From contig NZ_FOMW01000014.1 in assembly GCF_900112755.1 (NCBI RefSeq), positions 21,379-85,378 on the forward strand: a stretch of DNA of 64,000 nucleotides. The letters are read 5' to 3'. The position numbers and the translations under genes were made by a program. The number at the start of each line of letters is the position of its first letter. Position 1 is the first letter of the stretch. Of this stretch, positions 42,613 to 52,229 are shown one piece after another. The notes under the pieces are model-generated. The model did no database searches. It was not told where the DNA came from and saw nothing but the letters and a program-made list of their open reading frames with translations. This stretch comes from Sulfitobacter brevis (GTDB lineage Bacteria; Pseudomonadota; Alphaproteobacteria; Rhodobacterales; Rhodobacteraceae).

Positions 42613-43503
42613 ATGAATTACGATGTTGTTCTGACATGTGCAGTAACCGGGGCAGGGGATACGACTGGAAAAAGCCCCCATGTTCCCGTGACGCCAAAAG
42701 AGATTGCAGCGGCTGCGATTGAAGCGGCCAAGGCAGGTGCTTCAGCAGTGCATATTCACGCTCGTGATCCCGAAACGGGCCAAGGGTCACGCGATCCGGC
42801 ACTGTTCAAGGAAATCGTAGATCGGGTTCGCGACAGTGAGACGGATGTGGTCATCAACCTGACGGCAGGCATGGGAGGAGATTGGATTTCCGACGCCTCC
42901 AATCCTGCAATGCCGGGGCCGGGAACGGATATGATCGGCCCCGAAGAGCGTCTTGCACATGTGAAAGAATGCTTGCCCGAAATTTGCTCGCTCGACTGTG
43001 GAACACTGAACTTCTCAGACACCGATATGATCTATATTTCCACACCGCCCACACTGCGAAAGATGGCAGCGTTAGTGCAGGAGTGGGGAGTTAAGCCAGA
43101 GATGGAAGTGTTTGATCTGGGCCACATTCGTTTCGCCAAAGCGATGGTCGAGGAAGGGCTGATTGATGCGCCACCGATGTTCCAGCTTTGCCTCGGGATC
43201 CAATGGGGTGCGGATCAGACGGTAGAGACGATGGCCGCGATGAAGGCGCAACTGCCTCAAGGTGCCAGCTGGGCCAGTTTTGGTATTAGCCGGGGCCAGA
43301 TGCCTATGGCCGCCGCCGCTGTTGCTTTGGGCGGCAACGTGCGTGTCGGACTTGAGGACAACATCTATCTTGATCGCGGTGTCCTTGCGACGAATGCGCA
43401 ACTAGTGACGCGCGCCCGTGAGATTATCGAACGTATGGGCGGGCGGGTTATCACCCCGCAAGAGGCACGTAACAAGTTGAACCTGCGGGGCGCAGATGCT
43501 TGA
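42613..43503 (+). CDS. BKACE family beta-keto acid cleavage enzyme (DUF849)
   Basis: A 296-residue BKACE protein: [23 protein letters not shown], the metal motif [15 protein letters not shown] (about 50-65), [20 protein letters not shown], and [16 protein letters not shown]. The family cleaves beta-keto acids with acetyl-CoA. Dehydrocarnitine cleavage to glycine betaine and acetoacetyl-CoA is one known activity and fits the neighbouring CdhA-like gene. The start at 42613 has GGGGAG 6 nt upstream, better than the ATG at 42598. It overlaps the ABC ATPase start by 8 nt. Confidence 0.85.
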   Translation: MNYDVVLTCAVTGAGDTTGKSPHVPVTPKEIAAAAIEAAKAGASAVHIHARDPETGQGSRDPALFKEIVDRVRDSETDVVINLTAGMGGDWISDASNPAMPGPGTDMIGPEERLAHVKECLPEICSLDCGTLNFSDTDMIYISTPPTLRKMAALVQEWGVKPEMEVFDLGHIRFAKAMVEEGLIDAPPMFQLCLGIQWGADQTVETMAAMKAQLPQGASWASFGISRGQMPMAAAAVALGGNVRVGLEDNIYLDRGVLATNAQLVTRAREIIERMGGRVITPQEARNKLNLRGADA

Positions 43504-44497
43504 TACCGCACCCACCGGCAGTCTGCAGATCCGCGACGTCTCCAAGCTCTTTGGGAGCTTCAAAGCGGTCGATGGCATCAATCTGGAGATCCAAAAGGGC
43601 GAGTTTCTGACCCTACTGGGCCCGTCGGGGTCGGGCAAAACGACTTTGCTGATGATGATCGCGGGTTTTTTGGATATTTCCCACGGGGATATCGCATTGG
43701 ATGGCAGTTCGATCACCAATATTCCGGCAGAAAAGCGCAACTTTGGCATGGTGTTTCAGGGCTATGCGTTGTTCCCGCATATGTCGGTTCGTGACAATAT
43801 TGGCTATGCCCTAAGCGTGCGAAAACGCCCCGCATCCGAGATCAGGACCCGTGTCGACGAGATGCTGGAACTTGTGCAGCTTCAGGATTTTGCTGAACGC
43901 AAGCCCACGCAGTTGTCGGGCGGGCAGCAGCAACGTGTCGCCTTGGCGCGTGCGTTGTGTTTCGCCCCGCCTGTGCTGTTGCTTGATGAACCACTTGGGG
44001 CATTGGACAAAAAGCTGCGTGTCGAGGTGCAGGAGCAGCTCAAGGACATTCACAAGCGTGTTGGCACGACCTTTATTTACGTGACGCACGATCAGGAAGA
44101 AGCGCTGTCGATGTCTGACCGCATTGTTATTATGCGCGATGGTGCCATCGAACAGGTTGGTACCCCGACAGTGCTTTATGAACGGCCCGCAACGAAGTTT
44201 GCTGCGGGCTTTCTGGGCAAGTCGAATTTTGTACATCAGGCGGGCAAGACCTTTGCTTTGAGGCCTGAAAAGATCGATTTGCGCGCGGGCCAAGGAAACG
44301 AGGGTGCACGCGCAAGCGGGGTTATCCGCTCGATCACCTACTTCGGCTCGATGCAGCGGATCATCGTTGACACCAGTGCGGGCGACGAAATCGAAGTCGA
44401 TATCGACGTGTGGCGCAATCAAGAAATGCTGAGTGAAGGGGCCGATGTCGATTTGCTCTGGAACGATGAAGCGGCTGTCGAACTCAGAGAAACATAA
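43496..44497 (+). CDS. ABC transporter ATPase, PotA-type
   Basis: A 333-residue ABC ATPase: Walker A GPSGSGKT (about 41-48), Q-loop [11 protein letters not shown], signature [15 protein letters not shown] (about 139), Walker [13 protein letters not shown]-loop VTHDQEE, and a C-terminal TOBE-like domain. It resembles spermidine/putrescine importers. With 44575-47382 it forms a complete importer for a cationic or quaternary amine; carnitine or gamma-butyrobetaine is plausible (inference). It overlaps the BKACE gene. Confidence 0.9.
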   Translation: MLDTAPTGSLQIRDVSKLFGSFKAVDGINLEIQKGEFLTLLGPSGSGKTTLLMMIAGFLDISHGDIALDGSSITNIPAEKRNFGMVFQGYALFPHMSVRDNIGYALSVRKRPASEIRTRVDEMLELVQLQDFAERKPTQLSGGQQQRVALARALCFAPPVLLLDEPLGALDKKLRVEVQEQLKDIHKRVGTTFIYVTHDQEEALSMSDRIVIMRDGAIEQVGTPTVLYERPATKFAAGFLGKSNFVHQAGKTFALRPEKIDLRAGQGNEGARASGVIRSITYFGSMQRIIVDTSAGDEIEVDIDVWRNQEMLSEGADVDLLWNDEAAVELRET

Positions 44498-44574
44498 GAA
44501 AATTTAGGAAGAACGCCGCGAAGGCGTCAAAAATAAGCAAGCTGGCAAATGCCAGGAACCAATAGGAGGACGAA

Positions 44575-45681
44575 ATGCAAGACAAACAGTTTATGAAAGA
44601 GATGCTGACCGACAGTGCGCATGCCTACAAGGACGGGCGGATGGATCGCCGGACGTTTTTGGCACTGTGTGGTGCGTCAGGCGTTGCGATGAGTTCGGTC
44701 ATGGCCGGTGATGCACAGGCTGCCGCAGATGAAGTCGTGATGTGGAACTGGGGTGGGCAGTCGGTGGAATGCCACGGCTCTGCCATTGGGGACGCGTTTA
44801 CAGCATCAACGGGCAAAGGCGTCAAATTTGACACCTCTGGTCCGCTGGAAGGCAAAATCAAAGAGATGGTCGACAGTGGCAACGTGACAGCCGATGTGGC
44901 AGATGCTGATCTGTTTAATGCGGTATCGCTTGGCCCAACGGGACATCTTGAGCCGATCGATTATTCAGTCGTATCGAAAGAAAAAACACTGCCCGGTTAT
45001 GCGCTGGAGTACGGGGTGTCTGTCATTCTCTATGGCTATGCCTTTGTTTATGACACCGAAGCATTTGGCGACAACCCGCCACAAAGCTGGGCCGATTTCT
45101 TTGATACAGCCAAATTCCCGGGCATGCGATCGCTTTACAAATGGGCCAACGGTTCGCTTGAAGCGGCTTTGATGGCGGACGGTGTTGCCGGTGATGCGCT
45201 GTATCCGCTCGACATGGATCGTGCCTTGGCCAAGATCAAATCCATCAAGGACGACAGCCTTTATTGGGGTTCAGGTTCCGAGGCGCATTCGATGTGCGTT
45301 AATGGCGAAGTCTCTATGGGGATGATCTGGCAAAACCGTGGGCGTAACATCGAGACTGATACGGATGGGCGTTACAAGCTGGTGAACAATCAAGCGCTTG
45401 CTATGCCGGGGGCCTATATCGTGCCCAAAGGCAATCCTGCGGGTGCCGCAGCGATGCAGTTTATCGCAACTGCTCAGGAGGTGCCTGCGCAGCTTGCCTT
45501 GCTCGAGTGCCTTGGCATGACGCCGTCCAATCCGGCCGCATTCGGCGAGATCCCAGAGGATCAACAGCACTATGCGATCACCTCGGCCATGAACATCGAC
45601 AAGATCGTTTATAATGATCCGACATGGTGGGGCGAGAATGGCGGCGATGCAGTAAACGCCTTCCTCGAAGCGATCAGCTAG
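44575..45681 (+). CDS. PotD-type substrate-binding protein
   Basis: A 368-residue periplasmic binding protein. A twin-arginine-like signal (DRRTFLALCGASGVAMSSV, about 22-40) ends near AQA-A. The mature part includes VVMWNWGGQ, GNVTADVADADLFNAVSLGP and MNIDKIVYNDPTWWGENG, as in polyamine-type binding proteins. AGGAGG lies 5 nt before the ATG. A strong hairpin follows the stop before the permease genes, so the binding protein is probably made in excess. Confidence 0.88.
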   Translation: MQDKQFMKEMLTDSAHAYKDGRMDRRTFLALCGASGVAMSSVMAGDAQAAADEVVMWNWGGQSVECHGSAIGDAFTASTGKGVKFDTSGPLEGKIKEMVDSGNVTADVADADLFNAVSLGPTGHLEPIDYSVVSKEKTLPGYALEYGVSVILYGYAFVYDTEAFGDNPPQSWADFFDTAKFPGMRSLYKWANGSLEAALMADGVAGDALYPLDMDRALAKIKSIKDDSLYWGSGSEAHSMCVNGEVSMGMIWQNRGRNIETDTDGRYKLVNNQALAMPGAYIVPKGNPAGAAAMQFIATAQEVPAQLALLECLGMTPSNPAAFGEIPEDQQHYAITSAMNIDKIVYNDPTWWGENGGDAVNAFLEAIS

Positions 45682-45690
45682 GTTCATAGC

Positions 45691-45726
45691 GGCCGCCCTG
45701 TATTGTAAGCAGGGCGGCCCAATTTT
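45691..45726 (+). terminator. Intra-operon terminator or attenuator after the binding-protein gene
   Basis: GGCCGCCCTG (45691-45700) and CAGGGCGGCC (45710-45719), a perfect 10-bp stem with a 9-nt loop, followed by CAATTTTT. It fits a Rho-independent terminator, here between the binding-protein and permease genes. Confidence 0.75.
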
Positions 45727-45736
45727 TATCGGAAAC

Positions 45737-46588
45737 ATGATGCAAGCATTGCGCAAACATATCCATCCTGGATGGTTCATCATCGCGCCGCTTTTGATAT
45801 TGGTTGCAACCCTGTATCTCAGCCCGATCCTGAACATCTTGTGGCTCAGTGTGACCGACCCTGAACCGGGGTTCGGTAACTATGCCAAGCTAGGTGAAAG
45901 CGATGCGCTGGTTCGGATCATCTGGACCACGGTTCGGATTTGCATCATCACGACGATCTTTAGCGTGACGTTGGGCTATTCCATCGCCTACGCCATGGTG
46001 CACTGCCACCAAAAACAAAAGAACTACATGCTGACGCTCTTGCTGTTGTCGTTCTGGATATCCATTCTGGTGCGCACGTTTTCGTGGCTGATGCTGCTGG
46101 GGCGTAATGGGCTGGTGAATGGAGCGCTCCAAGACATCGGGCTGATAGCAGAGCCAATCGCGTTCATGCGCAACGAATTGGGCGTGTTGATCGGGATGGT
46201 GCATTACATGATCCCCTACGCGGTATTGCCGCTGCTTGTGTCAATGGAGGCATTGGACAAGCGCGTGATGGATGCTTCGCGCAATCTGGGAGCAACCGGC
46301 ACACAGACGTTCTGGCGCATCTATCTGCCGCTCACGCTGCCGGGGTTGGTGGCCTCGACTTTACTGGTATTCATCCTCAGCCTTGGTTTCTACGTCACAC
46401 CTGCCGTTTTGGGCGGTGGCAAGGTGCTGATGGTGGCGGAATACATTTCGGTCCAACTGCTGGTCACATTGAAGTGGGGGACCGCTGCAATGCTGGCTGC
46501 GCTGATGCTGTTTGGTGTGCTCGCGATGCTTTGGATAATGTCGCGGTTCATGAAGCTAAGCACAGTTTTCGGCGGAGCGGCGCGATGA
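45737..46588 (+). CDS. ABC transporter permease, PotB-type
   Basis: A 283-residue permease with six membrane segments and the EAA-type loop MEALDKRVMDASRNLGATGTQTFWRIYLP (about 169-197). First inner-membrane subunit of the Pot-type importer. It overlaps the next permease by 4 bp (ATGA at 46585). The start is preceded closely by the intra-operon hairpin. Confidence 0.88.
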   Translation: MMQALRKHIHPGWFIIAPLLILVATLYLSPILNILWLSVTDPEPGFGNYAKLGESDALVRIIWTTVRICIITTIFSVTLGYSIAYAMVHCHQKQKNYMLTLLLLSFWISILVRTFSWLMLLGRNGLVNGALQDIGLIAEPIAFMRNELGVLIGMVHYMIPYAVLPLLVSMEALDKRVMDASRNLGATGTQTFWRIYLPLTLPGLVASTLLVFILSLGFYVTPAVLGGGKVLMVAEYISVQLLVTLKWGTAAMLAALMLFGVLAMLWIMSRFMKLSTVFGGAAR

Positions 46589-47382
46589 AGTCTGGATTAT
46601 TCTCGCATTTCAACAGGGTCGGCGCATGGGTGCTGCTGCTATTCTTGGTCACGCCTGCACTGATCGCGATCCCCGTGTCACTCACGCCAAAGCGTTTCCT
46701 GTCGATGCCAAAAGGCGAGCTTTCGCTGCGGCATTTCGAGATGCTTTTCACCAGTGAGGAATGGCTGTCGAGTTTTTTCCAGAGTGCCGTCATTGCTGTT
46801 TCGACATCCTTGATCGCGACCATTCTGGGCACCCTCTGCGCCATTGGTCTTTGGCGTGTGTCGTCGAAATATAGCGAACTTGTGCGCGCGTTCCTGCTTT
46901 TGCCCTTGATCATTCCGCAGATCATCTCGGCCATGGCGTTTTATCGGCTGTGGATCCCACTAGGCCTGTTAGACAGCTACGCGGGATTGATCCTTGCCCA
47001 TACGATCCTTGCCGCACCAATGGTTTTGATTACCGTCAGTGCGTCGCTCGCCACCTTCGATCCCAAGCTGGAACAAGCCTCCAAGAACCTTGGTGCGTCT
47101 AACTGGACGACGATGCGACGTGTTATCTTGCCGTCTATCAAACCGGGGGTTTTTGCGGGAGCCTTGTTCGCCTTCATCCTTAGCTGGGATGAAATTGTGG
47201 TCACGCTGTTTATCTCCAAATTCAGCGTCTACACATTGCCGCGTCGAATGTGGAATGGCATTCGTGAAAATACAGATCCAACAGTGGCCGCTGCCGCCGT
47301 GGTGTTAATTGCGATCACCTTTATTGCCTTTGTCATCTTCGTGATTAGTTCGCGCAGAAATACAAAGAAAACCGTATCTTGA
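46585..47382 (+). CDS. ABC transporter permease, PotC-type
   Basis: A 265-residue permease with six membrane segments and the EAA loop SLATFDPKLEQASKNLGASNWTTMRRVILP. The start MKSGLF at 46585 is coupled to the previous stop; the longer upstream frame is a shadow. Second inner-membrane subunit of the importer. Confidence 0.88.
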   Translation: MKSGLFSHFNRVGAWVLLLFLVTPALIAIPVSLTPKRFLSMPKGELSLRHFEMLFTSEEWLSSFFQSAVIAVSTSLIATILGTLCAIGLWRVSSKYSELVRAFLLLPLIIPQIISAMAFYRLWIPLGLLDSYAGLILAHTILAAPMVLITVSASLATFDPKLEQASKNLGASNWTTMRRVILPSIKPGVFAGALFAFILSWDEIVVTLFISKFSVYTLPRRMWNGIRENTDPTVAAAAVVLIAITFIAFVIFVISSRRNTKKTVS

Positions 47383-47393
47383 GCGAGGCTGCC

Positions 47394-48554
47394 ATGAACA
47401 TGGAAACGAACCACGAAACAGATCTTTTGGTCAACACCGTCCGTCGGTTTGTCGAGACAGAGATGTTTCCTCATGAGGAAGAAGTCGACCGTTTGGGCTA
47501 TGTTCCAGAAGAAATCGGTCGCCAGATCGAGGCCAAGTCCAAAGAATTGGGCCTTTACGCTTGCAACTTGCCCGAAGAGGTTGGTGGTGGGGGACTGGGG
47601 TACGGGCCAATGTCGTTGATTGAGCGGGAATACGGCACGACCAGCCACGCGTTGCAAAGCTGGGCTGCGCGACCGACGGAATTGCTCATGGCCTGCGAAG
47701 GCGATCAACGCGAGCGCTATCTTCTGCCCGCAGTGCGCGGCGAAAAGCGCGAATTGTTTGCTCTGACTGAACCTGATGCAGGGTCTGATGTGATGGGCAT
47801 GAAGACCAACGCACGGCGCGATGGGGATGACTGGATTCTAAACGGGTCAAAACATTTCATCTCCGGCCCCTGTATGCCGGATTTTGCCATCGTCTTTGCC
47901 GCCACCGGCGAGGATGAAACGCCGCGTGGTCCGCGTAAGCGGGTCACGGCATTTCTTGTAGATGTTGGTTCCCCTGGGTTTGACTGTCGAGAAGGGACCC
48001 GTTGCGTCAGTTACCGCGGTTACAAGACGTTCGAGCTGCACTTTGATAATGTGCGACTTGGACCAGAGCAGGTCTTGGGCGAAGAGGGTCGCGGGCTGGA
48101 GTTATCTGGCAAGTGGTTGGGTATGGGACGCATCTGGGTCGGAGCAACGTGCTGCGGAAAAGCGGAGCGTATTCTCAATATGGCGACCGATTGGGCGGCA
48201 ACCCGCAAACAATTTGGCAAGCCAATCGGGACCTTTCAGGCAACGGGGTTCCGCCTTGCGGATGGTGCGATGAATTTACGTGCCGCTGAATTGCTGGTCC
48301 GCGATGCGGTTGCGCGTGCAGAAAAGGGTGTGATGTCTGATGCGGACGCCGCGATGGTCAAAGTGTTCTGCTCCGAGACACTGAACAAGATTGCCGATGA
48401 TGCAGTGCAGATTTTTGGCGGCATGGGTCTGATGGAAGAGATGCCGATTCAGCGTTTTTGGCGCGATAGTCGGCTTGAGCGGATCTGGGACGGCACCTCG
48501 GAGATACAGCGCCACATCATCACGCGCTCCATACTGCGGCCTTTGGGTGCATGA
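47394..48554 (+). CDS. Acyl-CoA dehydrogenase
   Basis: A 386-residue acyl-CoA dehydrogenase with all domains: LPEEVGGGGLGYGPMSLIEREYG, FALTEPDAGSDVMGMKT, RKQFGKPIGTFQATGFRLADG, and IFGGMGLMEEMPIQRFWRDSRLERIWDGTSEIQRHI. In many members the residue before GTS is the catalytic glutamate; here it is aspartate. It oxidises an acyl-CoA at C2-C3; gamma-butyrobetainyl-CoA to crotonobetainyl-CoA would fit the neighbours. I chose the ATG at 47394 (GAGG upstream) over a TTG at 47379. Confidence 0.85.
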   Translation: MNMETNHETDLLVNTVRRFVETEMFPHEEEVDRLGYVPEEIGRQIEAKSKELGLYACNLPEEVGGGGLGYGPMSLIEREYGTTSHALQSWAARPTELLMACEGDQRERYLLPAVRGEKRELFALTEPDAGSDVMGMKTNARRDGDDWILNGSKHFISGPCMPDFAIVFAATGEDETPRGPRKRVTAFLVDVGSPGFDCREGTRCVSYRGYKTFELHFDNVRLGPEQVLGEEGRGLELSGKWLGMGRIWVGATCCGKAERILNMATDWAATRKQFGKPIGTFQATGFRLADGAMNLRAAELLVRDAVARAEKGVMSDADAAMVKVFCSETLNKIADDAVQIFGGMGLMEEMPIQRFWRDSRLERIWDGTSEIQRHIITRSILRPLGA

Positions 48555-50644
48555 CACCGCAACGCCGCGCTAACCTTCAGCGCCTTCTCAAACCGCGCCA
48601 CATCGCGTTTATTGGCGGACGCTACGCAGAAATCGCGATTGTTGAGGCCCGTCGTCGTGGGTTTAGCGGACAAATGTGGGCGGTCAATCCGAAGCGGCGG
48701 GAAATGGAGGGCCTGCCTTGTGTAGGCTCAGTTGCCGAGCTGCCCGAACCGCCTGACGCGGTATATCTCGCAATTCCTGCCGAGGGTGTAGTCAAGGCGA
48801 TCCAAGACCTTGCGAAGATGGGCGCAGGTGGGGTGGTTTGCTTTTCTGCGGGCTTCAAGGAGGCGGGGAATGCTGACGCCGAACGAGCCCTGATCGAAGC
48901 AACGGGCGATATGGCGCTGATTGGCCCCAATTGCTATGGGGTGATCAACTACATCGACAATGCCGCCCTTTGGTCGTTCGAGCATGGCGGCTGGTCTCCA
49001 GGGTATGGCGCTGCGATCATCACGCAATCGGGCATGTTTTCATCCGACATCACAATGAGCCAACGATCCTTGCCGTTGGCGTATATGGTATCGGCGGGCA
49101 ATCAGGCTGTGTTGGGACAAGAAGACTTCCTAGAAGTCTTTATTGATGATCCTGCGGTGCGTGCCATTGGCTTGCATATCGAAGGGTTGCAGGATGTCGC
49201 GCGGTTTGAGCGCGCAGCATTGAGAGCACTTTCCAAAGGCATCCCCGTCGTTGCCTTGAAAACCGGAAGCTCAGCGATCGGTTCTGAGTTGACGGTCAGC
49301 CACACAGGGTCCTTATCTGGCGCTGTCGAACTCTATGAGGCGCTGTTTGCGCGCACGGGAGTGATCAGCGTCACCAACCCTTCGCAGTTTCTGGAAACGC
49401 TCAAGTTCCTATGCGTTGCAGGCGCACCCAAAGGGGTAGGCGTTGTAGGGTTTACCTGTTCTGGTGGCGGCGCGACGATGTTGGCGGATCACTCCGAAAA
49501 AATCGGCCTTAGCTTTCCGCAAATTGACTCCGCTCAACATGCCCAGCTTGCCGCACTGTTGCCCGATATTGCCACTGTGTCGAACCCGCTCGACTACACA
49601 ACACCCATCTGGGGGCAGGGGGAACAGACCTATCCCGTATTTGCCAAGACGATGGCAGCGACAACTGCGGATACCGCAGTGCTGGTTCAGGATTATCCGG
49701 CACCAGGTTTGGATGCATCCAAGCACTATTACCAACAAGACGCTGCGGCCTTTGCGCGTGCTGCGAAGGAACACGGAGTGCCCGCAGCGATCTGCGCGAC
49801 TTTGCCGGAGAACATGGATGCTGCGACACGCGAGCTTCTGGTTGCCGAAGGCATTGCGCCGATGCAGGGCATACATGAGACATTGAACGCCATTGCGCAG
49901 GCGGTCCTGTGGTCGCGAGCGCGCGAATGCATCTCTCTCAAAGAGCCGCTGCCACTTTTGCCCAATAGGGTCATCGGGGTTACGACGATGTTAACCGAAG
50001 ATAAGGGCAAGCTCTGGTTGTCAAAGCACGGAATTGCGGTACCTCACGGCCGTGCGGTCACTGGGCAACGAGTGTGCCTTGCGGCCGAGGAGGTAGGTTA
50101 CCCTGTGGTGCTCAAGATGATGAGCCCGCAATTGGCCCATAAGACCGATGCGGGCGCTGTCGCTTTGAACCTTGTGGGCAGTGATGCGCTTTCGGCTGCT
50201 GCCGCTCAGATGAGCGTCGATGTGAAGGCTTATAGCCCACAAGCAGTCAGCGATTTGTTTTTGGTAGAAGAGATGTCGCCACCGCCCTTGGCGGAGTTGG
50301 TCGTGACCCTGCGCCGCGATCCGCAATTCGGGGCGGCATTGGTGCTGGGCAGTGGTGGTGTTCTGGTTGAGTTGGTTGGCGATGTAGTCACGTTGCTTTT
50401 GCCGGCATCACCGCTCGACATTGCGGATGCGCTGCAATCGCTGCGGGTTGCAGGCCTTTTGTCTGGTTTTCGAGGGCGTGTGAAGGCTGACTTGAACAAG
50501 ATCGCGGATCAAATTCACCGTCTATGCTGCACGTTCATTGAGGAGGCTGACGAGATCGCCGAAATCGAGATCAACCCTCTGTTTGTCTACCCAGATCGCA
50601 TCTGCGCGGTTGATGTGCTTGTGCATCAGGCGGTAGGTGTATGA
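48551..50644 (+). CDS. Acyl-CoA ligase, ADP-forming type
   Basis: A 697-residue two-part protein. The N-terminal CoA-binding domain (HIAFIGGRYAEIAIVEARRRG ... MWAVNPKRREMEG) leads to ligase domains with GPNCYGVINY, the phospho-histidine segment VSHTGSLSG and NPLDYTTPIWG. The C-terminal ATP-grasp part starts near LWLSKHGIAVPHGRAV (about 483). It is the ADP-forming acetate/acyl-CoA ligase family and would activate a carboxylate in this pathway. It is coupled to its neighbours by ATGA overlaps at both ends. Confidence 0.87.
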   Translation: MTPQRRANLQRLLKPRHIAFIGGRYAEIAIVEARRRGFSGQMWAVNPKRREMEGLPCVGSVAELPEPPDAVYLAIPAEGVVKAIQDLAKMGAGGVVCFSAGFKEAGNADAERALIEATGDMALIGPNCYGVINYIDNAALWSFEHGGWSPGYGAAIITQSGMFSSDITMSQRSLPLAYMVSAGNQAVLGQEDFLEVFIDDPAVRAIGLHIEGLQDVARFERAALRALSKGIPVVALKTGSSAIGSELTVSHTGSLSGAVELYEALFARTGVISVTNPSQFLETLKFLCVAGAPKGVGVVGFTCSGGGATMLADHSEKIGLSFPQIDSAQHAQLAALLPDIATVSNPLDYTTPIWGQGEQTYPVFAKTMAATTADTAVLVQDYPAPGLDASKHYYQQDAAAFARAAKEHGVPAAICATLPENMDAATRELLVAEGIAPMQGIHETLNAIAQAVLWSRARECISLKEPLPLLPNRVIGVTTMLTEDKGKLWLSKHGIAVPHGRAVTGQRVCLAAEEVGYPVVLKMMSPQLAHKTDAGAVALNLVGSDALSAAAAQMSVDVKAYSPQAVSDLFLVEEMSPPPLAELVVTLRRDPQFGAALVLGSGGVLVELVGDVVTLLLPASPLDIADALQSLRVAGLLSGFRGRVKADLNKIADQIHRLCCTFIEEADEIAEIEINPLFVYPDRICAVDVLVHQAVGV

Positions 50645-51777
50645 GGCCTGAACGTATCGTTCCGAACCCTGATCTGACCGTTGGTGAAGACAACAAACAG
50701 CGTTGGAACCAACCTGCGCATCGGCGGCACGGATTTCACAATGCACACCATTTGTTCCGCCGCACGCTGATGGTGCGTGCGCGCAACGTGATGCTGTTGG
50801 ATACCGCGCCGCTGTCCGATTTTGGCGGCATTCCCAGCTTGCGCAATCTCATGACCCATCCCGCTTTTTCCGCCATATGCTGCATTCAGGATGGCAGGAT
50901 CGTCATGGAAGTTGCTGCAGAGGACTTTTCGCTCACAGCTCCACATTCGATTCAATCGATAACCAAACTACATATCCACCTCATCATCGGGCAACTGATT
51001 GATCAAGGGCTTCTGGCGCTTGATGCCAAGGTCGCAGAATACCTACCTGATATTGGAACAGGCTATTCAGATGCGTCGGTTCAGGCGCTGCTTGATATGG
51101 CCGTCACCAATGATTTTTCTGAGGATTATTCCGACCCCAATTCGGATTGCTACACCGAAGAGATCGCACTGGGCTGGCGGCTGCCAAAAGGGAAGGTGGC
51201 CGAGACCAGTCTGGTGGCATTCACCAATGCGATCACCGGGTTCAAGCCAGACAAAGATAGACTTCAGGCGGAGTATAAATCTGCCAACACGGATGTGCTG
51301 ACCCGGATTGCTGCGGCCGTCTCGCCGAAACCATTGGCCCAGCATATCGAGGATATTGCAGATGCGGCAGGGTATGAAGGCGGGTTTCATATCAGCCTCA
51401 GCCCAGATGGCTTTCCTGCATTTTCGGGCGGCGGATGCCTAAGTGCGCGGGATCTCGCGCGATTTGGTCAGCTGTTTGCGCGTCAAGGGTGTGACATCCA
51501 CGGCACTCCGTTTGCCAATGTATCTTTCCTGTCCGGCAGTCTGACCCGTGCAGCGCCAAGCTTGGCCGCGCCAAAGGAATGGCTGCGCTATTCAAACCAC
51601 ATGATGACGGATGGCCGGTTTCTTGGCCATGCTGGATATGGCGGGCAGTTCCTGATGGTCGACATGCAATCTGGGACGTCTTGCGCGTTTTTGAGTGTGT
51701 TGCAGAATGACGCTGGCTATGACGACGCCTATATGGCGCAGGTTGCCGAGGTCATGCGACAGGTATGTGATAGGTAA
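50641..51777 (+). CDS. Serine hydrolase, beta-lactamase family
   Basis: A 378-residue class C beta-lactamase/esterase-like hydrolase. The SxxK motif is in HSIQSITKLHIHLIIGQLIDQGLL (about 104-127), then YLPDIGTGYSDASVQALLDMAV and SAR-LARFGQLFA. No clear signal peptide is seen, suggesting a cytoplasmic amidase or esterase rather than antibiotic resistance. It overlaps the CoA ligase by 4 bp and begins the second half of the operon. Confidence 0.75.
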   Translation: MRPERIVPNPDLTVGEDNKQRWNQPAHRRHGFHNAHHLFRRTLMVRARNVMLLDTAPLSDFGGIPSLRNLMTHPAFSAICCIQDGRIVMEVAAEDFSLTAPHSIQSITKLHIHLIIGQLIDQGLLALDAKVAEYLPDIGTGYSDASVQALLDMAVTNDFSEDYSDPNSDCYTEEIALGWRLPKGKVAETSLVAFTNAITGFKPDKDRLQAEYKSANTDVLTRIAAAVSPKPLAQHIEDIADAAGYEGGFHISLSPDGFPAFSGGGCLSARDLARFGQLFARQGCDIHGTPFANVSFLSGSLTRAAPSLAAPKEWLRYSNHMMTDGRFLGHAGYGGQFLMVDMQSGTSCAFLSVLQNDAGYDDAYMAQVAEVMRQVCDR

Positions 51778-51813
51778 AGCTGGATTGAAGCAGAAAAAAC
51801 CGAGGGTGAAGCC

Positions 51814-52194
51814 ATGAGTGCATTTGACGAAAACCTGTTCTTGAAGGGACTGGAGCAACGTAAAGCCACGCTTGGGGCCGAATACGTCGAGAAGAACCTC
51901 GCCGCCGCTGACGATTTCAGCCGGCCTTTCCAAGAAGCGATGACAGCATGGTGCTGGGGGTTTGGTTGGGGCGACGATGTGATTGACGCAAAGACCCGCT
52001 CGATGATGAACCTGTCAATGATTGGTGCCTTGGGCAAAATGACGGAATGGGAAATCCATTGCCGCGGCGCTATTACCAATGGTGTTTCTACCGATGAGAT
52101 CCGTGCGATCATCCACGTCATAGGAATCTATTGCGGCGTGCCGCAGGCGCTGGAGTGTTTTCGGGTTGCGCGTAAAGTTATCGAAGAAGAATGA
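51814..52194 (+). CDS. Carboxymuconolactone decarboxylase (CMD)-family protein
   Basis: A 126-residue CMD-family protein: TRSMMNLSMIGALGKMTEWEIHCRGAITNGVSTDEIRAIIHVIGIYCGVPQA. This matches the 4-carboxymuconolactone decarboxylase fold without the paired redox cysteines of AhpD. The reaction here is unknown. It lies between the serine hydrolase and the FAD oxidoreductases. Confidence 0.78.
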   Translation: MSAFDENLFLKGLEQRKATLGAEYVEKNLAAADDFSRPFQEAMTAWCWGFGWGDDVIDAKTRSMMNLSMIGALGKMTEWEIHCRGAITNGVSTDEIRAIIHVIGIYCGVPQALECFRVARKVIEEE

Positions 52195-52229
52195 TGTGAT
52201 AGGGCAAGGTATTTTTTCAGTGAGGAAGA

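Noticed and set aside
50641..51777. Antibiotic-resistance beta-lactamase
   Set aside because: It has the SxxK fold but no signal peptide and sits inside a catabolic operon; a cytoplasmic esterase/amidase role is more likely.
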